Origin: Actinomycetes bacterium
GTDB taxonomy: Bacteria > Actinomycetota > Acidimicrobiia > Acidimicrobiales > Ilumatobacteraceae
Length of the DNA: 64,000 nt
Direction: 5' to 3'
Assembly (NCBI GenBank): GCA_025359865.1
Contig: JANYDH010000185.1
Location: 1 to 64,000, forward strand
Positions 44,824 through 52,363 of this stretch are shown piece by piece (position 1 is the stretch's first letter; each line of letters starts with the position of its first letter). The translations under genes and the position numbers were made by a program. Below the pieces are notes generated by a model. It saw only the letters and a list, made by a program, of their open reading frames with translations, searched no databases and was not told where the DNA came from.

Positions 44824-45396
44824 TCAAAATGGGCTGAGGCCCATCCTGTTCCGAACAGATAGTGCCTCGCCTACATGGTTCTGGGCGTGACCGATCGCTG
44901 GCCATTGCACAAACCAGCCGACCGTCTTCGCCCCCCACATGGTGAACATCCAGTCGAACTCGGTGGGATCCAGGAGCGCCAACTGTTCTAGGCGTCGCGC
45001 CGTGTCGGGAATCGAGTCCAGCGCCATCGAACTGAGTTTTTCGGTCCATTCGTGGGTGGCCCGGAACACTGCGTCGACGTACGTGACCAGCGCCTCTGGT
45101 GAGGGTGCCGAAGCCACCGCTGCGTCCTCGCGCTCCGCGATTCCCGCCGACGTGGGTGCATCGGCGAGCGAAAGCACGTCGCGGTGGGCGAGGTACAGCG
45201 GCGGATGATTGCGTATCGCTGTGGTGATGGCCAGATCTTGGTGTCGAGCGAGGTGCAGCAGGATCCACGCGATGGATGATCCTCCGCCATCGACCTGTTC
45301 GGTCCAGCGTTGTGTCGGCACCACGTCGATCACCTGGCGAAACAGCCGCGTGCGAAGATCGGATTGTGCATCGAGTAGCCAGGCGCGTAGATCCAT
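44824..45396 (-). CDS. DinB/mycothiol-dependent-transferase-like protein
   Basis: This four-helix-bundle DinB-like protein has about 190 residues. His residues that could bind metal occur in SSIAWILLHLARHQDLAI and PAIGHAQNHVGEAL, as in the DinB/MSMEG-type thiol-dependent transferases that use mycothiol in Actinobacteria. The start is ATG 45396 (MDLRAWLLDAQ). A longer frame continues upstream through a 14-bp tandem repeat (45411-45444) and is not favoured. The substrate is unknown. Confidence 0.7.
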   Translation of the reverse strand: MDLRAWLLDAQSDLRTRLFRQVIDVVPTQRWTEQVDGGGSSIAWILLHLARHQDLAITTAIRNHPPLYLAHRDVLSLADAPTSAGIAEREDAAVASAPSPEALVTYVDAVFRATHEWTEKLSSMALDSIPDTARRLEQLALLDPTEFDWMFTMWGAKTVGWFVQWPAIGHAQNHVGEALSVRNRMGLSPF

Positions 45397-45410
45397 CGAG
45401 GCAAACCGTA

Positions 45411-45444
45411 GTACCCAATCGACAGTACCCAATCGACAGTACCC
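45411..45444. repeat. 14-bp tandem repeat GTACCCAATCGACA, 2.4 copies
   Basis: The unit GTACCCAATCGACA repeats at 45411-45424 and 45425-45438, with GTACCC of a third copy following. It lies 15 bp upstream of the DinB-like gene start, in its promoter or leader region. The rest of 45445-45614 contains only the rpsF ribosome-binding site. Confidence 0.9.
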
Positions 45445-45614
45445 GTTCGGCCACCGCACGGCGGTCACGACGACAACTGTGTGAGACCCCCTTGCTACAA
45501 CTGGCCGCATGTCACTGAAATGCCGTTACGCTCATCCGGTCATATTCACCCTGCCCCGTGATGGGGCCCCGGGCTGCAGGAACAGCATCGGGTCCGAAGG
45601 GAGGTTTCACACGC

Positions 45615-45947
45615 ATGATGCGTGCATACGAACTCATGGTCATCATCGAAGGTGACCTCGACGACACCCCGGCTAGGGCGTGGATCACATCGATCACCGA
45701 TGCGGTCACCAAGGCCGGCGGCAAGGTCCACGGCAAACCCGATTGGTGGGGCCGCCGTCAATTCGCTTACCAGATCAACAAAAAGGACTTCGGCTACTAC
45801 GTCGTGTTCCATCTGTTTGCTCCGGGTGGTGCCTTGGACGAACTTGAGCGTTCGTTCCGTATTGCGGATGACATCGTCCGCCACAAGCTCATCCGTCTTC
45901 CCGATGCCGAGGTAGTTCGCCGCGGCCTGGTGGAGACCGCGGCCTGA
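45615..45947 (+). CDS. rpsF: 30S ribosomal protein S6
   Basis: This S6 has about 110 residues (MRAYELMVIIEGDLDD) and the characteristic WWGRRQFAYQINKKDFGYY. GGGAGG lies about 10 bp before ATG 45615; the next ATG (45618) could also serve. It is the first gene of the rpsF-ssb-rpsR-rplI operon and pairs with S18 in the 30S platform. Confidence 0.96.
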   Translation: MMRAYELMVIIEGDLDDTPARAWITSITDAVTKAGGKVHGKPDWWGRRQFAYQINKKDFGYYVVFHLFAPGGALDELERSFRIADDIVRHKLIRLPDAEVVRRGLVETAA

Positions 45948-45975
45948 TCGGCCGCTCGTCCGTAAGGAGGCCACC

Positions 45976-46464
45976 ATGGCCGACAACACTGTCACCGTCG
46001 TGGGAAACGTCACCCGCGATCCAGAACTTCGCTTCACCTCGGGCGGCAAGGGCGTCGCCAGCTTCGGGCTGGCTGTCAATCGTCGCTATCAGGTCAACGG
46101 TGAGTGGCAAGAGAAGGTCTCGTTCTTCAACGTCACCGCATGGGATCAACTCGGTGAAAACGCATCAGCATCGCTCACCAAAGGCTCACGAGTCATCGTG
46201 ACCGGTCGACTCGAGCAACGTGAGTACGAGACCAACAGCGGCGAAAAGCGCAACGTGGTTGAGATCGTGGCTGACGAACTGGGGCCCAGTCTGCGTTGGG
46301 CAACAGCCAAGGTCGAACGCACCCAGCGCACCGGTGCCGATGGCACCAGCAGCGGCGGCGGCGGTGACCGCGGTGGCGGCTCTTCCGCCTCCTCCTCCTC
46401 CTCCTCCTCCGGTGGTGCCCAGCGCACCCCCGATCCCGTATACGGCGACGAAGAGCCGTTCTGA
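45976..46464 (+). CDS. ssb: Single-stranded DNA-binding protein
   Basis: This 162-residue SSB has an N-terminal OB-fold (NTVTVVGNVTRDPELRFTSG, WQEKVSFFNVTAWDQLGENA), a Gly/Ser-rich linker with a run of serines, and the acidic tip DEEPF that recruits replication partners. AAGGAGG precedes ATG 45976. Its place between S6 and S18 is conserved in most bacteria. Confidence 0.97.
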   Translation: MADNTVTVVGNVTRDPELRFTSGGKGVASFGLAVNRRYQVNGEWQEKVSFFNVTAWDQLGENASASLTKGSRVIVTGRLEQREYETNSGEKRNVVEIVADELGPSLRWATAKVERTQRTGADGTSSGGGGDRGGGSSASSSSSSSGGAQRTPDPVYGDEEPF

Positions 46465-46508
46465 CCCATCTTTCGTAATTGCATGAACGTGACCAAAGGA
46501 CTCAAGGA

Positions 46509-46928
46509 ATGACCAGCAAGAAGAACAAGGCGCGTGCGCCTCGTGAACTGAACAAGAAGTTCAAGAAGAAGACCAGCGTGTTGTTGACCGACAAGGTCGA
46601 GTTCGTCGACTACAAAGACGTCAACCTGCTGCAGCGCTTCGTCAGTGATCGCTCGAAGATCCGCAACCGGCGGGTCACCGGAAACGATGTCCAGCAGCAG
46701 CGCGACATCGCCAACGCGATCAAGAACGCCCGCGAGATGGCGCTCCTGCCGTACTCAAAGCGTGTCTCACAGACGCGTGCGGGTCGCCCACCGCGTGACG
46801 GTGACGAGCGTCGCGAGCGCGCCCCGCGTCGTGACGATGCCACTCCGAAGAGCGACGTGATAGTCGACCAGGTCGTTGGTGCCGACGCTGATCGCACCGA
46901 TGACGCCGACGAAGCAGGGGAGTCCTGA
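46509..46928 (+). CDS. rpsR: 30S ribosomal protein S18, zinc-independent form with long C-terminal extension
   Basis: This S18 has 139 residues, against a usual 75-90. The core [40 protein letters not shown] and [14 protein letters not shown] is standard. It has none of the zinc-binding Cys of C+ S18, so it is a C- type. Beyond residue 84 is an extra tail of about 55 residues: first Arg-rich ([10 protein letters not shown]), then strongly acidic ([16 protein letters not shown]). The tail would project from the S6-S18 platform. The ATG 46509 is preceded by AAGGA. Confidence 0.93.
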   Translation: MTSKKNKARAPRELNKKFKKKTSVLLTDKVEFVDYKDVNLLQRFVSDRSKIRNRRVTGNDVQQQRDIANAIKNAREMALLPYSKRVSQTRAGRPPRDGDERRERAPRRDDATPKSDVIVDQVVGADADRTDDADEAGES

Positions 46929-46929
46929 C

Positions 46930-47373
46930 ATGAAGGTCATTCTTCGTTCCGACATTTCCGACCTGGGCAAGCGCGGCGACATCGTCGTCGTCGCCGATGG
47001 TCATGCCCGCAACCATCTGTTGCCAAAGGGTCTCGCCATGGCCGCCAGCACTGGTGCGGTGTCACAGGCGAAGGCCATGCGCCGGGCACGTGACCTGCGT
47101 GATGCCTCCGATCGTGAATCGGCTCAAACGATCGCGTCAGCGCTGGTGGCTCGCACCATCGTCATCACGTCGAAAGCGGGCACCGGGGGCAAGTTGTACG
47201 GCTCGGTCACCACCGGCGATATTGCCCAGGCGATCCATGCTCAGGCCAACATCTCGATCGACCGCAAGAAACTGCACGTCGAGCAGATCAAGACCCTCGG
47301 GACCTACACCGTTACCGCGAAACTGCATCACGATGTGGAGTTCCCAGTCACGATCGACATCGTCAAGGCCTGA
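46930..47373 (+). CDS. rplI: 50S ribosomal protein L9
   Basis: This is a 147-residue L9. The N-terminal domain has MKVILRSDISDLGKRGDIV and GHARNHLLPKGLA, and the connecting helix and C-domain have KLYGSVTTGDIAQAI. Length and order are normal. It starts one base after the rpsR stop and is followed by an intrinsic terminator. Confidence 0.97.
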   Translation: MKVILRSDISDLGKRGDIVVVADGHARNHLLPKGLAMAASTGAVSQAKAMRRARDLRDASDRESAQTIASALVARTIVITSKAGTGGKLYGSVTTGDIAQAIHAQANISIDRKKLHVEQIKTLGTYTVTAKLHHDVEFPVTIDIVKA

Positions 47374-47425
47374 TCAGCACACCAGGAACAGGCGTTTCAT
47401 CAGCGCAGTACCAGTTCGGCGTTCA

Positions 47426-47455
47426 CGCCCCATCGGGAAACCGGTGGGGCGTTGT
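47426..47455 (+). terminator. Intrinsic terminator after rplI
   Basis: CGCCCCATCGG (47426-47436) pairs with CCGGTGGGGCG (47441-47451) around GAAA, giving an 11-bp stem with one T-G wobble, followed by TTGT. It lies about 50 bp after the rplI stop and would close the rpsF operon before the dnaB promoter. Confidence 0.8.
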
Positions 47456-47496
47456 CGTCCCCATGCGAAACAGGTCCGCTTGACTAGCGGCCCTAG

Positions 47497-47535
47497 TTGT
47501 CCACATCTGTCCACACCTGTCCAGACTTGTACACA
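47497..47535. promoter_or_regulatory. Four DnaA-box-like 9-mers at exact 10-bp spacing upstream of dnaB
   Basis: TTGTCCACA (47497), CTGTCCACA (47507), CTGTCCAGA (47517) and TTGTACACA (47527) follow each other with one base between, so all face the same side of the helix. The first is a perfect actinobacterial DnaA box and the others differ at one or two positions. The array ends 62 bp before the dnaB ATG. DnaA control of dnaB or a DnaA-binding reservoir is plausible. Confidence 0.75.
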
Positions 47536-47596
47536 GGAAAGTCACAGGTAGTTGGCACTGGCGATCCACAGCACAGACCGGCAAAGGTAGAGATCC

Positions 47597-48997
47597 ATGG
47601 CACGACGAGACGACGACGCCAGTACTCGGCGTTCCAATAGTGCCGGGTCGATGGGCGGCGGCCCACGTCGATCCGATGGTCGAGTTCCACCTCACAACCT
47701 CGACGCCGAGGAGAGTCTGCTCGGCGCACTGCTGTTGTCGCGCGATGTGGTGGGCAATGTGGCCGAGATGGGCTTGCAGGTCGGTCACTTCTACAAGCCG
47801 GCCCATCAGCACGTGTACTCGGCGATCCGGAGCTTGATGACACTCGGCCAGCCGATCGATGTGGTCACCGTCGCCGATGAGTTGCGCCGGGGTGGTCTGC
47901 TCGACGACATCGGCGGTGCCCAGCTCCTGCTTGAACTGCAGAACGCCACACCGGCGATCTCGAACGCCAACCGGTACGCCAAGATCGTGCAGGACACCGC
48001 CATTTTGCGCCGGCTCATCGGCGTAGCTGGCGAGATCGCCGAACTCGCATATATGGAACCCGACGATGTGGCCAAGGCGCTCGACGAGGCCGAAACCAAG
48101 GTGTTCGAGGTGGTCGAAGACCGGGTGATCGACTCCACCAAGCAACTCTCCGAGCTCTTGCCGATCGCCATGGACAAACTGCAAGAGACGTTCGACCGCG
48201 GCGACACCATCACCGGCACCGCCACTGGTTACAACGACCTCGACGAGATCCTCTCCGGGCTGCAGCCGTCGACTCTCAACATCGTCGGCGCTCGTCCTGC
48301 GATGGGCAAGACCGCGTTCGGGTTGGGCATGGCTACCCACATCGCGATGCATTCCAAAAAACCGGTCCTGATGTTCTCGTTGGAAATGGGCCATACCGAG
48401 CTCACTCAGCGCATTTTGTCGTCCGAAGCCCGTGTCGACTCCCAGAAGTTGCGTACCGGGCGACTGATCGACAGCGACTGGACCAAAATCGGCAAGGCGA
48501 TCAACCGGCTCGACATTCCACTGCTCCTCGACGACAACCCGCGCGTCACCGTGATGGAGATTCGCGCCAAGGCGCGGCGGGTGAAGTCACGGTTCGGTGG
48601 ACTCGGTCTGATCGTCATCGACTACCTGCAACTGATGAGCAGCGGTGCATCGGTCGAAAACCGCCAACTCGAGGTCAGCGAGATCAGCCGTGGGCTGAAG
48701 ATCCTGGCCCGCGAACTCGAGGTCCCGATCGTGGCGCTCAGCCAGCTCAGCAGAAACTTGGAAGCCCGCGCCGACAAGCGGCCGATGCTGGCCGACCTTC
48801 GTGAATCGGGCAGCTTGGAGCAAGATGCCGACGTGGTCATGTTCTTGTACCGCGACGAGATCTACAACCGGGATTCGCCCGACAAAGGGCTCGCCGAGGT
48901 GATCATCGCCAAGCACCGGTCGGGCCCGACCGGCAAGGTCGATTTGGTGTTCAACGGCACCTACACCCGGTTCGACAATGCCGCCAAGGGAATCTGA
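47597..48997 (+). CDS. dnaB: Replicative DNA helicase DnaB
   Basis: This 466-residue hexameric helicase has an N-terminal domain starting HNLDAEESLLGALLL, a linker helix, and a RecA-like motor with Walker A ARPAMGKTAFGLG, Walker B LIVIDYLQLM and LSQLSRNLEARADKRPMLAD. No intein is present, unlike many mycobacterial dnaB genes. It starts at ATG 47597 with AAAGG upstream. The loader DciA is encoded near gyrB, and DnaA-box-like repeats lie in its promoter region. Confidence 0.97.
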   Translation: MARRDDDASTRRSNSAGSMGGGPRRSDGRVPPHNLDAEESLLGALLLSRDVVGNVAEMGLQVGHFYKPAHQHVYSAIRSLMTLGQPIDVVTVADELRRGGLLDDIGGAQLLLELQNATPAISNANRYAKIVQDTAILRRLIGVAGEIAELAYMEPDDVAKALDEAETKVFEVVEDRVIDSTKQLSELLPIAMDKLQETFDRGDTITGTATGYNDLDEILSGLQPSTLNIVGARPAMGKTAFGLGMATHIAMHSKKPVLMFSLEMGHTELTQRILSSEARVDSQKLRTGRLIDSDWTKIGKAINRLDIPLLLDDNPRVTVMEIRAKARRVKSRFGGLGLIVIDYLQLMSSGASVENRQLEVSEISRGLKILARELEVPIVALSQLSRNLEARADKRPMLADLRESGSLEQDADVVMFLYRDEIYNRDSPDKGLAEVIIAKHRSGPTGKVDLVFNGTYTRFDNAAKGI

Positions 48998-49066
48998 GTT
49001 GGTGGAGGGGACGACGCGACCGGTGGCAACCAGATCTACGATGGACAACGACGAAGGAGTCCCACC

Positions 49067-49717
49067 ATGGGCATGTACGGCGAAACACATCGTGATCTGC
49101 AGGACAAGTTCGACAGTCGACGGATTGCCGACCTCCTCGAGTCGATGGCGGTGCCGGGCATCGACGAGATCGCCCGGTTGTTCATCGAGTCGCGTTCGTT
49201 TTTCTTCCTGAGCACGGTCGATGCCGAGGGGCAACCGACCGTGTCGTACAAGGGCGGGGCGCCCGGTTTCGTCAGGGTGATCGACGCCAGCACACTGGCA
49301 TTTCCGAGTTACGACGGCAACGGCATGTTCCTGTCGATGGGCAACATCGCTGCCACGAGTCGGATCGGACTGCTGTTCATGGATTTCGAAAAGCCACACC
49401 GGGTGCGCGTCCACGCGACAGCGACCGTGAGCGCGAACGATCCGCTGTTGGCCGACTACCCGGGCGCCGACCTGGTGGTGCGGGCCTCGGTGCAGCAAGC
49501 GTTCGTCAACTGCCCCCGCTACATCCATAAGCAGACACCGATGGAGGTCTCGAAGTACGTGCCTGACGAGCACGGGAAGTCTCCGATGCCGGGTTGGCAG
49601 CGGATCGACCTGATGCAGTCATTCCTCCCCGAAGGCCTGCAGGGACGCGCCGAGGCCGAGGGAGGCACGATCGCGATCGAGGAGTACGCCGCGCTCGTCG
49701 AGCGCGGCGAAGGCTGA
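49067..49717 (+). CDS. Pyridoxamine 5'-phosphate oxidase-like flavin-binding protein
   Basis: This 216-residue protein of the split-barrel FMN family has FFFLSTVDAEGQPTVSYKGG and FPSYDGNGMFLSMGNIA, followed by RIGLLFMDFEKPHRVRVHAT, a common pattern of the general-stress PNPOx-like family. AAGGAG lies 8 bp before ATG 49067. Such proteins bind FMN, heme or F420; none can be distinguished here. It is monocistronic, 69 bp after dnaB. Confidence 0.8.
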   Translation: MGMYGETHRDLQDKFDSRRIADLLESMAVPGIDEIARLFIESRSFFFLSTVDAEGQPTVSYKGGAPGFVRVIDASTLAFPSYDGNGMFLSMGNIAATSRIGLLFMDFEKPHRVRVHATATVSANDPLLADYPGADLVVRASVQQAFVNCPRYIHKQTPMEVSKYVPDEHGKSPMPGWQRIDLMQSFLPEGLQGRAEAEGGTIAIEEYAALVERGEG

Positions 49718-50112
49718 CAAGCGCAAGCGCAAGCGCGCTACAGCCCCCGGGAATCCTCGAAGGCCGTTCCACACAGTTCCCGTGACCGTTGGCGGGTGAG
49801 GGTGTGGGAGAGGCGAAACCACCCGACCTTTGGCGTTGGGCTGTCATTGACAACAACCCAACGCCAAAGCTCAGCCCACGGGTTGAGTTGGAGCCGGATG
49901 AGTTCGCTCACGATGCCGCGTTGTGATCGTCGGCTGGGGTACGGGTCTCCGCCGTGGCGAGTCCGAATCGCTGATTTTGGTGTCGATCGCTTGCGGCGAC
50001 GAAACCCTGGCCAAGATGATCAAATTCGTCGAGCACCGCCACACACCAACAGCATTTCGCGACAGCCTGTTGACAACAATCCGGCGCCAAAGATCGGCCG
50101 GAAGGTAGTTCC
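49718..50112. other. Non-coding stretch with an inverted repeat and a diverged second copy
   Basis: No convincing gene was found. CTTTGGCGTTGGG (49828-49840) and CCCAACGCCAAAG (49857-49869) form a perfect 13-bp inverted repeat with a 16-base loop. A 23-base stretch covering its right half (49847-49869, TTGACAACAAC... ) recurs at 50070-50092 with three mismatches. It could be a small repeat element, or a terminator for the genes on either side. A 40-codon frame at 49804-49926 runs through the hairpin and is probably spurious. Confidence 0.6.
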
Positions 50113-51150
50113 CTACGGGGCACTGGTCGTCGTTGGTGCGTCGGTTGTGCTGGCTGCGTCTGTGGTGGTCGAAGCGTCGGTGGTCGTGGCTGCGTCGGTG
50201 GTGGTAGGTGCGTCGGTGGTCGTGGTGGTCGTGGTGGTCGTGGTCGTGGTCGTCGTGGTGGTCGTGGTCGTGGTGGTCGTGGTGTTCGTGGTGGCCGTGG
50301 TCGTCGTTGTTGCCGTTGTCGGGTTTGGCGTGAGTATTGGTGTCGGGTTTGGTGTGGGTGTTGGTGTTGGTATATCGGTCGTCGACGAGTGGACCGGTGC
50401 AGGAGCACTGGTCGCAGTGGAGTTCCCCGGGGTGGTGTGTGCCGTTGCAGGAGCCGGTGTGGTCGTCGGTGCGCTCGAGACGTCGTCTTGCACCGTGGGA
50501 GCCGAGGTCGACTGTTCCGGCGCAGGCGGTGCCGCTGGCGTGATCGGCGGAGTGCCCGGGGTGCTCGCGACACCACCGGAGCTCGACCCGGTTCGAGAGC
50601 CGCTCGCGGTGTGCACTCGCGACGGGATTGAAGTTGATGAACTGGTGGCGTCGGAAGGGTCGGCAGCGGGCAGCGGGGCAGTTCCCGCGGCCTCGGCTCG
50701 TGCGCCACTGGATACGTCGGTCGCCGCGATCTCGAAACCTTTCACACCTGGCGCCGGCGGAAGCGGCACGGCCTCCGACGCGAGTTCGACTGACGCCGCT
50801 GGCTCAGAATTGGCCGAAGCGGTTTCCTCGATTGTCGACCGAGACGGTCCGGTTGCATCCGGACTTCCACGAGAGGCCGCTCCGCTTCCATGTGGAGCGG
50901 CACCGGCAAGAGCGACTACCGCGACGATCGACGCCGCGAGCGCTCCGATTGCGACGCTGGGGCGCCAGCCGATCGCCCAGTGGAGTCGTGGGGAAGGCTG
51001 AAGTTGATCAACGGGGACGATCTGGACCGATGGCGGTGCCTCGGTCGTCTTGGTGTGATCGGTACATGTTGTGCACGTTCTGCAGTGAGCGGATCGCCTC
51101 GGCAGCGTCGCGCCGCAGACCACGCAGATCGGAATCTTCACCTGTGCCAT
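50113..51150 (-). CDS. Zinc-ribbon membrane protein with poly-threonine extracellular tail
   Basis: This protein has about 345 residues from ATG 51150. The N-terminal zinc ribbon has CVVCGATLPRRSAHCRTC near residue 8, and one transmembrane helix (about 60-80) is followed by about 250 residues of Ser/Ala/Pro/Thr-rich sequence ending in a run of about 24 threonines and TDA repeats. The DNA of that tract (50213-50300) is an imperfect ACC/ACG repeat. Extracellular Thr-rich tails are often glycosylated stalks. No SD is obvious, and upstream ATGs are in frame up to 51291. Function unknown. Confidence 0.7.
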   Translation of the reverse strand: MAQVKIPICVVCGATLPRRSAHCRTCTTCTDHTKTTEAPPSVQIVPVDQLQPSPRLHWAIGWRPSVAIGALAASIVAVVALAGAAPHGSGAASRGSPDATGPSRSTIEETASANSEPAASVELASEAVPLPPAPGVKGFEIAATDVSSGARAEAAGTAPLPAADPSDATSSSTSIPSRVHTASGSRTGSSSGGVASTPGTPPITPAAPPAPEQSTSAPTVQDDVSSAPTTTPAPATAHTTPGNSTATSAPAPVHSSTTDIPTPTPTPNPTPILTPNPTTATTTTTATTNTTTTTTTTTTTTTTTTTTTTTTTDAPTTTDAATTTDASTTTDAASTTDAPTTTSAP

Positions 51151-51398
51151 GTCAACGGCTGCAGTTCGTCGACGACGAAAGCGATCCATTGCCAATGCGG
51201 CTGATGGGCGTTGACTGTGATCGCATGGCCGGACGGTCCGGGCGACGGGTAAATGCACATGCAGGTTGCGTGAACGGGTCACGTCAGCCATTGGCGTCCG
51301 TCTCGCTGTTGTGGGTCGGCGTATGGCATCGTTTGGCCGTCATATACGCGACCCACGCGCGGCCCGCAGCGGTCGTCTGGGCGAAAGGGTGGTTCCTC

Positions 51399-52316
51399 AT
51401 GTCCGACTTCACTGGCAAGACCGTTCTGATCACCGGCGCGTCCTACGGCCTGGGTGAGGGATTCGCCTACGGCTTCGCCGATGCGGGCGCCGACCTGGTA
51501 CTCACCGCCCGGTCGGTCGAGGCGCTCGAGGCGGTCGGTGCCGCATGCCGGGCCAAAGGCGTCAAGGTCACGGTGGTGCCCGGCGACGTCTCGATCGAGG
51601 CCGACGTGATCCGCGTGGTCGAGACCGCGGTGGCAGAGCACGGCCGGATCGACTCGCTGATCAACAACGCCGGCGTGAGCGACATGCGCGGCGTGGCCCC
51701 TGAGCAGTTCGACATGGCCACATGGAACTGGATCATGTCGGTCGACCTGAACGGCGCGTTCATGTACATGCGTGAGGTCGGTAAGCACATGCTGGCGTCC
51801 GGCGGCGGGTCGATCGTCAACATCTGTTCGATCATGGGCCACGGTGCGAACGAGCTGAACATCATCGCCTACACGGCTGCCAAAGGCGCCCTGCGCAACG
51901 TCACGATGCAACTCGGATGCGAGTGGGCCGACCGTGGTGTGCGGGTCAATTCGGTGTCGCCGGGTTTCATCATCACCGAGATGGTTCGCCCAGCACTCGA
52001 AGGCATGGGCATGGACAAGTGGATCGCTAGCCGCACGCCGATGCGCCGGATCGGCGAACTGGAAGAGATCGTGGGCCCGGTGATGTTCCTCGCCTCTGAC
52101 GCCGCCAGCTACATCACCGGCCACGACCTGAACGTCGACGGTGGCACGAATGCATCGAACGGAACGTTCCAGATCCCGCCGATCCACTTCGAATGGAACG
52201 CCGACACCGCACCGCGCATCGGTGAGGGCTACCCCGGCGTGGTCCCTCGGCCTGACTGGTATCAGGTGATGGCGCCCGGCATCCCCGGCATCCACTACCC
52301 GGTGCCTGAGGCCTGA
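51399..52316 (+). CDS. SDR family oxidoreductase
   Basis: This 305-residue short-chain dehydrogenase has ITGASYGLGEG, NNAG near residue 90, a Ser in the catalytic strand (NICSIMG) and YTAAKGALRN as the Tyr-x3-Lys motif. LTARS after beta-2 suggests NADP(H). The C-terminal 45 residues (with WNADTAPRIG and GVVPRPDWYQV) extend beyond a minimal SDR. The start ATG 51399 is chosen because the Rossmann strand begins there; the frame is open long before it. It is monocistronic and its substrate is unknown. Confidence 0.85.
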   Translation: MSDFTGKTVLITGASYGLGEGFAYGFADAGADLVLTARSVEALEAVGAACRAKGVKVTVVPGDVSIEADVIRVVETAVAEHGRIDSLINNAGVSDMRGVAPEQFDMATWNWIMSVDLNGAFMYMREVGKHMLASGGGSIVNICSIMGHGANELNIIAYTAAKGALRNVTMQLGCEWADRGVRVNSVSPGFIITEMVRPALEGMGMDKWIASRTPMRRIGELEEIVGPVMFLASDAASYITGHDLNVDGGTNASNGTFQIPPIHFEWNADTAPRIGEGYPGVVPRPDWYQVMAPGIPGIHYPVPEA

Positions 52317-52335
52317 GGCCTGACACCGTTTCGGT

Positions 52336-52363
52336 TCAGCCGTCAGCCGTCAGCCGTCAGCCG
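52336..52363. repeat. Four copies of the 7-mer TCAGCCG over a gene end
   Basis: TCAGCCG is repeated four times without interruption. Each copy contains TCA, the reverse of a TGA stop; the stop codon of the minus-strand GDPD gene (52357-52359) lies inside the last copy. The repeat thus lengthens or shortens non-coding DNA after that gene. Confidence 0.9.

Noticed and set aside
44735-45454. 239-codon minus-strand frame overlapping DUF5318 and the DinB-like gene
   Set aside because: The alternative frame has the conserved DinB-like His pattern; this one is Arg-rich shadow sequence.
47597-48997. Intein in DnaB (also checked GyrA)
   Set aside because: Both proteins have normal length and uninterrupted Walker A and catalytic Tyr regions.
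49804-49926. 40-codon GTG-initiated frame
   Set aside because: It runs through a perfect hairpin, is short, and has no recognisable feature.
49796-51001. Long plus-strand valine-rich frame (401 codons)
   Set aside because: It is the antisense of the poly-threonine gene. The Thr repeat read backwards gives Val repeats, and the minus-strand frame has a zinc ribbon and transmembrane helix.
52336-52363. Possible CRISPR from short direct repeats (also 7964-7991 and 45411-45444)
   Set aside because: Units are 7 or 14 bp with no spacers and there are no cas genes; these are slippage repeats.
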